A stretch of 64,000 nt of DNA. Source: Stachybotrys elegans. Taxonomy: Eukaryota; Ascomycota; Sordariomycetes; Hypocreales; Stachybotryaceae. Positions 22,946 through 34,100 of the stretch are shown here, one piece after another. Under the pieces are notes generated by a model. That model saw only the letters and a program-made list of their open reading frames with translations, did not search any database and was not told the origin of the DNA. The stretch's first letter is position 1. Every line of letters starts with the position of its first letter. The stretch is from positions 558,001 through 622,000 of the forward strand of contig JAGPNK010000010.1 in NCBI GenBank assembly GCA_020746835.1, in the 5' to 3' direction. The position numbers and the translations under genes were made by a program.

Positions 22946-23447
22946 TGAATAGATGGACTGGTGCTGGAGCACAGATGTGAAGGCAATCAATTCAGCCGTG
23001 CTGCTTGGGCGGAATTAATTCGAACAGGCGAGTGTCAAGTGAGGTTGTCTAAGGCGCTTGCTGGAGGTTTGGGAAGTGCAATTACAGGTAGATTAACGAT
23101 TAACGCGTCGGTAGTGCAAGTGATTAAAGTCGACGCGTCTCCCGCGTCGCGAAACGCTAGAGCCGCGCAGTGTCGTAATCACCGAGTTTTCTGGGTCACC
23201 CTTCTAATCTTATCAAACTCATGCACCAAACATCCATTTGACACGATAACGATTTCATGCGCTTCGAGTAGTCCCAACCTGGTATTATTCTACCGTAGTC
23301 TAATCGTCAAGTTTACCCTGGTCGCTCGGCCTTATCCGCCGGTTTTATGCTGGCAAAAAGCCCATCCAGTGGGACTGCCATGCTCCATCATCACCTATCC
23401 TAGGCCAGCTGGTCAATCAAGCGCCTGCGGGTTGCAAGACGCCAACT
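22946..23447. promoter_or_regulatory. Divergent RNase H2B/MCM10 promoter with two MCB boxes
   Basis: ACGCGT occurs at 23103-23108 and 23133-23138, and TCGCGAAA at 23147-23154. All lie within 52 bp, roughly midway between two DNA-replication genes transcribed apart. The 6-mer is expected about once per 4 kb by chance, so clustering here is notable. MBF control is inferred. Confidence 0.6.
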
Positions 23448-25764
23448 ATGGCTCCAGGTAACAATGAGATTCGCTCCAGCATGCTGGAAGAGTAGCTAAT
23501 GGCTTCTAGCACCTCCGTCCGACGAGCCACACTGGCCGCCTCGCTCTCCGCACGAAGCGCTCATAAGCTCCCCTGGTGGCCGCGCAAAATACCAGCGCAT
23601 GTTGAGCCAAGGCTCGCCATCACCAACTCGCACCCGATTGTCGCGGCCGTTGTCTGGTTTGACTGGTGTCGGGAGAAATATTATGATGGAGATAGACCAA
23701 GATATCGAAGAGGATGAAGAGACATTGCAGCTCAAGCTGCAAGAGATACAGGCGCGCTTGAGGTTGAAAAAACTGCAAAAAGCAAAAGCGTTAGAGCTCG
23801 CAGATGACACGGCCAACTCGTCAAAGGCCTCGGCAGCATCAGAGACCGAAAGACGCCATGCTGGACATGGCATGAAGCCGGAAGACAATGCGCCGTCGAG
23901 GTCCGCCAGTGCAGTGGAAGTACCTGCGTCACCTGTTCGACGGAACCAGGCACTTATCCCCCAGCAGTCTCCGAGCAAGCTGCTCGGAATCGACAAAGGT
24001 CTCACAGCCAAGGATATTTCTTTAAAGCGGGCACCGAGCTTGAAACGAGGCCAGTTTGGAGGTGCCAAGGCAACCGAAGGCTATCCGAGGAGAGGGGCTG
24101 CTGCAGACTCTCAGGCCGAGCCATCTCGCCCTCTGAGTTTCAACGAACGGCTGGCTCTTGCGAGGAACGAGGCTTCATCCCAGGCTGAACGGCAGGAACG
24201 AATACAAAAGATCCGAACCAACGCATTCAATATCGGCGAGGAAGAGTTGGAGAGATTCAAGCTCAATGCCGTCGACATCCCGGACGAGCCACTGGCAGCC
24301 CCGATATTTACGCGGGAAGATATTGTTTCCAGAACTAGGACCAACGAGGGCAACGCGTACAGCCGAAGCCTTGCGCCTACGAATACGACGAATGCCTCAT
24401 CAACTTCCACGTCTACATCCCGAAATGCAATTGGCCAGGCCTCGGATGCAACAGGAGGGGCCTTTGAGAGCTTCTCCGGGTTTCATCTATCACGAAGAAT
24501 CCTTCCTCATAATGTCTTGTCACGACACGTATCTGGCGCAAAGATGTTCAGTATGCAACAGCTTCTCAAACAAGTGAAGGCCCCGAACTTCGCGCTGCCA
24601 GACGTTGAACAAGATATTGTTGTCTTTGGTATAGTGGCCAAGAAATCAGAGCCTCGGTCACATAAACAAGGCGCAGGGAAAGCCGGGGCCGACCCGGCCA
24701 AGTACATGGTCATCAACATCGTGGACCTGAAATTTGAGCTTGACCTGTTCCTCTTCAAGTCCGGATTTACTCGGTACTGGAAAATGACAGAAGGCACAGT
24801 TATCGGCATCCTAAATCCTCAGGTCATGCCTCCGCCCCCAGGCAGAGAGGACACCGGACGCTTCAGCCTCGTCATCAATTCGGACGCAAACACCATCCTG
24901 GAACTTGGTGTTGCCCGGGACCTCGGCTTCTGCCAGTCCGTAAAGAAGGATGGCTCTCAGTGCGGCTCATGGGTGAATCAAAAGAAGACGCACTACTGCG
25001 AATACCACTCCAACATAGCTCTGCAAAAGTCTCGGTCCAAAAGAATAGAGCTCAACAGCCACGATTTTGCCATGATGAACGGTGGTGGTTCGGGTAAACG
25101 GCCAGGCGTCCAGGAGGTGCATCAGCCTCGGAGGCCCAAGACGACAGATTATGACAGGGAGACCCAGACGCACTGGTTTGCGACCAAGTCCATGAGTACT
25201 GCCGATCTCATCGATGGAAAGGACCACGATCTCGCACATATCAAGGAACGGCAGGAGTTTGTGAAGAGATCGCTGGAGGCAAGGGAGAAGGAAAGAGATA
25301 TAATCAAGAAGCTGGGCAGGATTGGCGACGCTGCTGGCAAAGAGTACATGCAGCGAGCAGGGCGCGATGCGTCCACCAGTCTCGATGCAACGGACGAACA
25401 GGCCTCGACCGAGGCAGAACCTGCCGTCACCGCCGAATCTCTGGGTCTCCTAGACAGGCAACAGGCCATCCATCTGAGCCCCATCAAGCGCAAGCGAGTT
25501 GAAAGCTCCCAGGCAGGGTCGGTCTCCAGCAACGGCGCCAAGGGAGGTTTCGGTTGGGGAACGAATCTCAGGGACAAGCTGTCGCGGATGAAGGACGGCG
25601 AGAAGCTCCGCAAGGACAGCGACCCGCCGGTGCATAAGAAGACGAGATTTGTGACGGAGAAGGGGATCCGCGAGGCAGGGCGCGAGAGCCTGGGCCTGGA
25701 CATGGCGAGCAGGCAGGTGACCTTTGACGATGACGACGATGATGAACTACTTATTGTAAGATAG
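23448..25764 (+). CDS. MCM10: DNA replication initiation factor Mcm10
   Basis: CDS is join(23448..23457, 23510..25764), 754 residues. The first exon is only 10 nt (ATG GCT CCA G) before a 52 bp intron. Without it the protein would start late, inside MLSQGSPSPT. With it, the N-terminus reads MAPAPPSDEPHWPPRSPHEA, a good fit. Mcm10 binds DNA, Mcm2-7 and polymerase alpha to activate origins. Residues ~85-115 are a short coiled coil (LQLKLQEIQARLRLKKLQKAKAL). The OB-fold lies around 340-450 (LELDLFLFKSGFTRYWKMTEGTVIGILNP-type block, split here by its residues). The CCCH zinc finger has C478, C488, C500 and H503. The acidic C-terminus is FDDDDDDELLIVR. Confidence 0.94.
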
Positions 25765-26104
25765 CCTTTGGAGTATCGGCCGGAACAACTTGAATCGTAT
25801 TTGACACCATGACTATGTCCGGGGGGCAATGCTTGGCTTTACATCACGCTCTTTGCCAGAGCGTTTGCCATGTCCGACAACCTCTTGGCCCATTGACTTT
25901 AAACCATGCACGTATATGCCCAATCAACTGGGCAGGGTGAGAAACACAGATTTCCCGAGGTCTTTCACGTAGAGCATCGGATCGTGAACGTCTCAACAAC
26001 CACCAGCTTAGCTGGCTCAAGGACTGCTGCAGGATATTATCTTTTTATATTTTTTTTTCTTCTTTATTTACTTGACTTTTTTCTATTTTATATGCCCTTC
26101 AGGC
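25765..26104. other. Convergent 3' region with T-rich tract
   Basis: MCM10 (+) and MET22 (-) end here. A T-rich stretch at ~26035-26090 on the plus strand (A-rich as MET22 3' UTR) may serve in 3'-end formation. Confidence 0.5.
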
Positions 26105-27376
26105 TTACTGCTTGGCGCTCAGCACCTCCTGCACGGCCTCGAGGACGCGGGCATGAACTGCCTGAGGAGCGGCAACCACGCCCTTGTTGTTGGCGAGGGT
26201 GCGGCCGACGCTGAAGTCGAGCCTGTTGCCGTTGACGTCGGTGACCTGGCCGCCGGACTCGCGCACAATGAGGTCGCCGGCGGCATGGTCCCAGATCTTT
26301 TCCTGGTACGTCGCCTTGACGGGCAGGCGCAGGTAGATGTCGCCCGCGCCGCGGGCGATGGAGCCGTACTTGGCTTGGCTGTCCATGCGGACGCTGGGCT
26401 CGGTGATGCCGAGCTTCTGCGAGATGCTGGCCTGGTCGCTGTGCGAGGAGTGCCCGGCCTCGACGCTCTCGCAGAAGGTGGCCTTGGAGAGGTCGTCGAT
26501 GGCACGCATCGAGATGTGCTTCTCGGGGGCGAGGGCGCCCGAGGTGAGAGGGCGGCTGTCGGCGCCGTAGCCTTGGACGGCCGAGAAGACAACGCCGTGG
26601 CCCTCGTCGGTCTGGTTCTCTCCGATGTTGGTAGTCAGGCGCGCGCTGTCGTCGACGGGCAGGTTGGGGCAGCCCAGAACGCCGACTTTGACGTCGCCGT
26701 CAACCATCAAGCCCAGGCAGACGGCATATTGTCCGCCTCGGAGGAAGCCCTTTGTTCCGTCGATGGGATCGATTGTCCAGATGCGGCCGGAAGCGCCGCC
26801 GGGGCTGTTGCCCTTGTCGATGAGGTCCAGCATAGACTCGACGCTCTTGATGGGGCCACCTAGCAGCTCCTCTGAAGCATCGTCGTCGAGCCGGGTGTTC
26901 TTGACCAGGTCCCAGATGGTCTGCTTGAGCTCCTCGTTGTCGCGCAGCTCGGCAGCCTCCTCCTCGGCGACGATGGCGTCCGAGGGAAAGTTGTGCTGCA
27001 GCGCCGCGATGATGAGAGCCTGCGCGCCAAAATCGCCAATGGTGACGGGAGACTTGTCGTTCTTGTCGACGGTGCCCTTGGCCTTCTCGTGGAAGACGCG
27101 CTTCGTGAGGATGGCGGCTCGCTGGACGGCGAGCTGCGCCACGAGAAGCTCCTGCGAGTATCTGGGAGTGGTGACCATGATGGATCTGACCGGGGAGGAG
27201 AAGTGGTGCGAGAGCTGGGCGATGCGGGCCAAGGGGGACGGGTTCAGCAGGAAAGCCAGCGCGACGACGAGCAGCGAAAATACGACGAGAGGCGAGAAAC
27301 GGAGTTGAGAGGATCTGCCCGCAGGACTTGAACGGCGCGGTGGATGTTGCTTGGGGGAGCTCGAGGTTGTCGGCAT
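26105..27376 (-). CDS. MET22: 3'(2'),5'-bisphosphate nucleotidase, Met22/Hal2
   Basis: This is an intronless open frame of 423 residues. The enzyme hydrolyses 3'-phosphoadenosine 5'-phosphate from sulfate assimilation to AMP. It is the classical Li+/Na+-inhibited target. Metal-site motifs are present: IVAEEEAAELR (~130), TIDPIDGTKGFLRGGQYAV (~216) and IWDHAAGDLIVRESGGQV (~373). The homologous enzyme starts at Met67 (position 27178), giving 357 residues, the usual length. The upstream 66 codons are open and encode a basic segment followed by a hydrophobic helix (LVVFSLLVVALAFLL, ~30-44). Either this is a membrane-anchored form or translation really starts at Met67. Confidence 0.93.
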   Translation of the reverse strand: MPTTSSSPKQHPPRRSSPAGRSSQLRFSPLVVFSLLVVALAFLLNPSPLARIAQLSHHFSSPVRSIMVTTPRYSQELLVAQLAVQRAAILTKRVFHEKAKGTVDKNDKSPVTIGDFGAQALIIAALQHNFPSDAIVAEEEAAELRDNEELKQTIWDLVKNTRLDDDASEELLGGPIKSVESMLDLIDKGNSPGGASGRIWTIDPIDGTKGFLRGGQYAVCLGLMVDGDVKVGVLGCPNLPVDDSARLTTNIGENQTDEGHGVVFSAVQGYGADSRPLTSGALAPEKHISMRAIDDLSKATFCESVEAGHSSHSDQASISQKLGITEPSVRMDSQAKYGSIARGAGDIYLRLPVKATYQEKIWDHAAGDLIVRESGGQVTDVNGNRLDFSVGRTLANNKGVVAAPQAVHARVLEAVQEVLSAKQ

Positions 27377-28127
27377 TCAGTGTCCAGCCTGGTGCCTGGC
27401 GATGCTTCTGACGAGACGATACCAGATGTCGAATGGAGTGTGGTCGGCCGCCTTGAGGGTGAGGAATTGGGCTCTAGAAAAATAAGAATTGTCAGGATGG
27501 AACATGGCAAAGATGGCAAATTGTAACTGGGAGCTTTTTGCTCAGCTTGCTTCCCCTCTCCATCAACCCCACGCTGACGTTTACCCTTGCCCCACCTGCC
27601 CATTCGCCCCTGCGTCTACCGCCTAAAGACTCTGTACGGAGCCATTTATACTTAACTGTATCCGTACCTACTCCGTACATCTATGATGGATCCGGAAAAA
27701 GCTTCATTGCCTGAAGCTTGACATGGCTAGCTACCCCCGTCGCTTCTACCAGCCTTTCTACAAATCCAAATACAACATGAAAAGGCCATGGAGAAAGACT
27801 AGGTAGTAAAGAATCCAAAACCACCGGAATGCATCACAGTCACGTCGTACACTTAAGTCGGATAAAATACTGATGTATATTGTACTTCGGCTCGCTTATT
27901 ACATGACAACAATGCAAAGGGTATCCTTATTTCAAGGAAGATAAAGAATGAAATGAGCAACAAAAAAAAATGAAAGGGAACCCCCAAATGACTGTCCACC
28001 ACGCATCGCCAGACACGAGACGTGGTTCGAGTCTGACTCCAACACATTCGTCCATATGCAAAAAGGGGGCGTTTCTCGTTAAGCAAAAGGTGGGTTAATG
28101 GGTTAATGATTGTAGTCCTAGCTGGAT
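27377..28127. other. MET22 upstream region
   Basis: This 751 bp holds a 47 bp inverted-repeat element at 27633-27679 (listed separately) and the 3' side of the large membrane-protein gene. No gene was seen. Confidence 0.55.
27633..27679. repeat. Inverted repeat TGTACGGAG..CTCCGTACA
   Basis: Perfect 9 bp inverted repeats at 27633-27641 and 27671-27679 enclose an AT-rich centre. The right arm contains TACTCCGTA, the recurrent 9-mer. The whole could fold as a hairpin or be a small TA-flanked MITE remnant. Confidence 0.5.
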
Positions 28128-31100
28128 TTACACGCGTGGCTCGAGTCCACGAAGCCACGTCTTCCTGTTCTGCGTCTGCTGGGTAGGCTTCTTCTCCTGC
28201 TCCAGCTCAGGCTCAGACCAAAGGAATGACGGCTCGGGGACAGCCTTGTACGAGCTGGTGGCGTTTGCGAAAGGAGAGGGCTGGGGAGGGGAAATAGGGG
28301 AATCAGAGGAATAGTCGGATTCAGAATCAGACTCGGCTGTCAGTCCTGGCTCGATGTTGCTGGCCTGGATGGCCTCAGCCAGGGCTCGGGCCCAGTCGTT
28401 CTCGGAAGCAGGCTGGCGAGGAGCGCGGCTGGCCTTGATGGCTTCACGGAGGGCTGCATCCCACTGTCCAGAGCTAGCGGCAGCAAGGCGAACGTTCCAG
28501 ACTACATTGAGATCCGAAAGATAGCTTGCCTTGATGGCCTCCTCAAGAGCATTCTCCCAATCATCCGGGTACTCGAAAGATGGGCGGTACCACCTTTTAT
28601 TCTCGGAGATTGCTTCGATGGGGTCCATCTCTTCCTCAACAATCTCAGGCAGCTTCTGCGCGCGTGAGCCTGCCTCGATCCAGGAAACGGCAGGGGGAGC
28701 TACAGAGACTGCACTCCACAGAGAAGTAGACTGCAGCGTGGGGAGGCTCATCTTGCTGGTGCGGACCTTGCGGACCATCTTGAGGGCTGCGGGCTCCTCA
28801 GCGGTGGTTCGGAAGGTTGAGCGCTGGAAGTTCAGGCTGAACAAGCCAGAAGCCTGCTCCTCAATAACCATGGGCTCAGCCCACAGCTTCTTGGAAAGGA
28901 CCTTGACTGGAGTTACAGCTGCTTGCTCGCGAACAGCGACAGCAGGCTTCGCGGCGTCGCTCCAGAGAAGAGTAGTCAGGGTAGGGGTAGGGGCTTGAGA
29001 GGGCGTCCACATCTCAGTGGTCATGATGAAGGCCGGAGTTGCCTTGCGTGGCTTGGCTCGGACGGTATCCTTGACACCGGCGACAGAAGCCGTCCAGGTC
29101 TTGGTATCAGGCTGAGGCAGACCAATCTGGGCGATTGTCACTGGCACAGGCTGGGACCACGTAAGAGCATTACCCTGGGTAGACGACTGGGGGATGGCCT
29201 TGGTGGAAGACCACATCAGCTGAGCTGAAGAAGACACTGTAGGCTTAGCGACGGACCAAAGAGACTGGCTGACGATAGAAGCAGGCTTGGATGAGCGAGT
29301 AGGTCCCCTGATAGTCTTCTTCTCAACAGCGTACGACTTCCAGAATTTCTCGGACTGAGGTAGGCCAATCAGGGCACTTGTCACTGACGTAGGCTGGGAC
29401 CACATGAGAGCGTTACCCTGAGTGGATGGCTTGGGCATGGCCTTGGTGGAAGCCCACATCAGTTGAGCCGAAGGGGATGCCACAGGCTTGGCCACGGACC
29501 AGAGAGACTGGCTGGTGATGGAAGCAGGCTTAGACGAGCGGGCAGGGCCCCTGATAGTCTTCTTCTCAACAGCATATGGCTTCCAAACTTGCTCGGGCTG
29601 GGGTAGACCAAAGGAAGCAGCTGCAGCAGGTGCAGTCTTAGACCAAGTCAGGGATCGAATCTCGGTTGGCAGGCTGACCTCAACCTCGCTAGGAGCCCAC
29701 ATGAGGCTGACCTGAGTAGAGCTCACTGCCTCGGGGGTCCAGAGAGATCGGCTTTCGACGCTGGCGGGCTTCGAAAGACGGGTCGGGCCTCGAGGAGCAA
29801 CCTCGCGAGGAATAACGTACGACTTCCAGGTTTTCTCATCGGGCTGTGGCAGTCCTACGGCGAGAGTGGCCTGAGACGTGGGTTCAGCCCAGAGCTTCGA
29901 AAGAACGCTCGGGGGAGACGGGAACGATTCGAGGTCTATCGAAGGGGTGGAGTCATGCTTGGTCTCCGTTTGCGCCTCTCTACGGGCCTCTTCGATACCC
30001 TCCTTGACACATGGGGGCAGATCAGGCATGGCAGGCGGAACATCAGGGTCCATAACGGGCTCCTGCTCCTCATCAAAGAACAAGCTACCACGAGAAGGAA
30101 CCTGGTCTGACTTGAGAAGGCTTGCAATCTCCCACAGGGTGGTCTCGTCAAACTCATCTTGGCCGTCCTCGATCAGCTCATCGCTGTCATAGTCATCAAA
30201 GTTATCGCCCTCGTCCTCCTCTTCGAAATCATCAAAGTAGGAGCTCGAGTACGAATCGGGGTCGAATTGGTCAGTGGGAATGGCAGGAGTTGATGACAGA
30301 ACCATGGTCGAACGGCCGCTCGACATGGTACCAGGGATGGCGTTGATGGTTTGAGGACGAGGTTGGACGACGGGCGTGTCGGACAGCTCTCCCCAAGGGA
30401 ACTTGAAAATGCCAAGCGTTCCTCGCTTGTCGGGAAGAGGCGCAGGGCTCTCGGGGATATCGGCGAGCAGAGTCATTCTTCGGCTTCGCCTGGGTGGCTT
30501 CATCGTTCGAGGGCGAGAAGGCTGCTGGTCGACAGTCGATGGCAGAGCTGCGGCAGGGATATCTGCGTTCTTCCAAAGTCCAGTATGAGGAATCTTTGCC
30601 TTAGTGATGGCTTGGGAGGAGTTCCAGAGCTTCGCGCTCGTGATGGTCAGGGGCTCCAGGCTCTTCTTGGTCATGGATCGCACACCTTCACGAGACAGGA
30701 CTTCCTCAAATGACTCCTGTGCAGGTCTAGCGACAGGCATCCAAAGAGCATTAACATTGACTGAGGCGAACTCCCTAGTCACTTCTGCAGGGCACCAGAG
30801 AGCCGCAGGGAAGGCGCTGACAGTTTCATCATCCGACAGAAGTGCAGCCTCACCCTCACTCTCGCTAGCGGAATCCTCGCTATCAGGAGGCGTAGGGCTT
30901 CCCCAAGGCGCCTGGGCAGATGTGTGAACTGAGAGGTAGCTCATTCTGACAGCAGAGCCGACTGTGGGGCGTGTTCGGTTCTCAACCTGCGAGCTGAGTT
31001 GGCTCTTGCGGAGAGATTGCTTGTTTTGGGAACCCATCTCTTCTGGGTCATCGGACATGGCCTCGCGTATCATATCCCTGACCTGAGTAGACCCGAGAGT

Positions 31101-34100
31101 AGAGGTCGAATCGCGAACAAGATCGTGCTTCATCTGTAGCCAGTGGTCTTCCTGGTCGCCCATCTCCTGCTCCAGCTGTGCCAACAGCGTCATTCGCTGT
31201 GTAAGCTCAGTTGACGCACGGGTTGCCGTTTCCAGCTTCTCCAATTGAGATTGAATCATCTGAAGGGCTTGTTGGGGAGATTCTAGGGGAGAAGGCTCTG
31301 CCTCAACAATCATGGTGACCTTGCTGGGCCGGTTGAACGACAATGGTGTTGGCGGAGGCATCTTTCTAGCCTTAATGGCCGAGTGCCTCTGGGAGAAGGA
31401 TGGGCAGTCATCTCCAACACGGCGGTGCCAAGTCTTGGGCCCAGTTGCAGATTCCAGATCGATTGCGTCAGTTGGCATCATGGGGCTTGCTTCTACTGGG
31501 AGAGCAGAAGGGTCCAGCATGATGGTGAAAACTTCCTTGTGACTGCTCTTCTCGCTCGCCTCCTTGGAATTCCTTTCAGCATGAACCTCCTCGTTGGCGG
31601 GCAGTTCCTGGGGCGATGACGGGATCACGGGCAGGCTAGGCATAGGTGGAATGGCAATCTCCTTTGCCCTCTGCATATTGATGGGCTCAACGGGAGAGTG
31701 GAGAGATCCCCAGTTGGTTGTGGCATTCTCCCAGTCATTAGTCACGGTCTCGCCAGCGACTGACGGGCTCCTCAAGAACTCCATTGTGGGCAAAACTGGT
31801 GAGGACTGCCTTCTGGAACCTTCAAAAGATGAGCGTCGCCTCGACTTGGCCGGAGAGAACCAGGACTTGGGCTCTTCACCATCCTTGTATGGTGTGCTCG
31901 TGTTAAAGATGGACTTGATGGGAGGCAAAGCTGGAGGTGCAGGCTTCTCCATCATGTTGAAGATGCGGCTAGTGGAAACTGAAGATGGCTTCGACTTGGT
32001 GGTGGCGGTGCTGACTGAATCAGTCCTGCTAACTGAGCTCTGATACATAGATGGAACTCTGGGGACTTCCGGGTCTGAGATGGACCTGCGCCTGGTGCTG
32101 CTCTTGGGTGTGTTGGGGGCAGTGCTCGAGGCGGACGAGATGTGATAAAGAAGCTCCATCTTCTCATCAAAGGTCATGCTCTTGGTGTTGTTGGGCTGAG
32201 GTCGGTGAGTCTTGAGGTTGAGGGGCAGAGGGGGCAGAGGGGGCAGCTGAGTAGGACTGCCAGCGGACGAGTTCAGAATCGATTTCTTGGATCGCACAGA
32301 GCCAGTAGACTTGGAGCGCTGGTGCAGCCTAAGACCCTGGCTCTTCAAAAGACTAACCGGAATCTCGGTTGGAAACATTGCCCGGTCGACACTTGGCTTC
32401 CGAGGAACTGGTCGTGGCCGATGTAGCACCTGCTCGTTAGGCAAAGGTGCCGTGACAGGGGCCACGGGGGTCTGCATTCTATTCATCTGCTCCGTAGCCA
32501 GATCGATGACATTCTGGACCATCCTTGGGTCGTTGTACTCGATGTGAGAAACAACCATGACCTCCTGCTGAATCGGGATTCTGGGTTCTATCATTTGGCG
32601 CTTAAGAGAGTTGAACCTGGGGTTGCTTGGTAGGCCCATGGTTTGTCTCTTTTCTGACGGTGCCGCTGCAGACTTGGGGGTCTCCTCGACTGACGATACA
32701 GAGCCCTGCTTGGAAGGTCGGATATCGCGCTTGACGGACTCATTTCGGTTCAGGAGAGTTTTTCGTGCGTTGTTGGGCATTGGAGGAACCGCTCCCGCTC
32801 CGGCAGATTGCACCTGGGACTGAGTAACAGGAGGTGGGAACTGTGACATCCTAGGTGTTCTTGAAGGCAGTCCAGACTTCGACGGTTGCCTGTTCGGGGC
32901 TGCTGGGCTCTCCTTGGTAGGATTTTCCTTGACCTCGGGCTTTTGGGTTTGTGCAGCGTCCATCTTGAATGGAGGTACAGGCCGCCTTGGGGATCGAGGG
33001 GGAGGTGCCACAGCTGGCATAGTCATAGGTCCTCGAAGGGGGATTGAAGATAGTTCTGCGGGTACGGGTCTGGTCCTGGGGGTCGCGGGGGTCGCGGGGG
33101 TCTTTGGAGGGACCGGTGCCTCTGTTGGCGACTTCTGCGTAAAGAATTCCGGTTGGTGCCTGGGGGATCGGCGTCGAATCTCCTCGACTCCAGGCGATAG
33201 CTGAGCCGAAGACGACGTCCCCAGTGAAGCCTGCTCTTGGACCTGCTCCCGCTGCGCATTAGGCGGTGCCAGCTCCCTTCTCTTGATGTTCTGAGACCTC
33301 TGTGCCATCTGCTCGGCAGACAGCGGAGGTGCCGGGGCTGGGCGCGTTGCCACCATATGAGCACTCGGTGTTTGAGGCACCATGACCCTCCTTTCCTTCT
33401 CGTTCTTGGCTGCGGTGGCGAGATCGACGGTAGGTATCTTGTCGAGGTTTGACTCGTTGCCCTGGATGGCCATGGGGCCCGAAATGACCAGTTTGCCCTT
33501 CGTTCCCTTGCCCTTGGGCAGCTTCTTTGGTGCCCTTGGCGTGTCTCGCGCAGCCGTTACCTCAACCCGAGTAGTAGAATACAGGTTAGTGGCGCCGGAA
33601 ATGCCTCCAGTACCTCCCAGGGTCGGGCCCGTTCCAACAGGCACCATAGAGCCGGCTCGAATTTCGTATCGCATCGGGGGTTCAGATTGACCAGCGCTGG
33701 TGGAAATGTCACGCGTCATAGATGAACTGCCATTGTAAGCAATCTCAGGGGACGAGGAGGAGGAGATGAGGGTTCGGTCAGGAACAAGTCTGTCTTGGAA
33801 GATGAGCAGAGCAGCTGCAGAAGTTAGCCACTTGTACTCGTTTGTTGAATGTGTGTTGGCATACTTATCACGGTAAGAAGACCGATAGCAGGAAGAACGG
33901 TTCGCAGAACCAAGCTCAATGACTCGATTCCAAGGATCATGGGCACACTCATCTGCAAACAATCAGCACTGGTCGATCAAGCCGCCCGCTTCCAACTTAC
34001 CAGTGTCCACACTGCCAGCGAGATCTTGACCGAAAGCGAGCCGCTGCCCACGGTCTTGAGCCCCTTGGAGAGCCCTCTTCCCAGGAAGGTCACAATCAGT

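Noticed and set aside
28021..28036. GGTTCGAGTCT resembling a tRNA B box
   Set aside because: No matching acceptor stem, A box or anticodon arm could be drawn around it.
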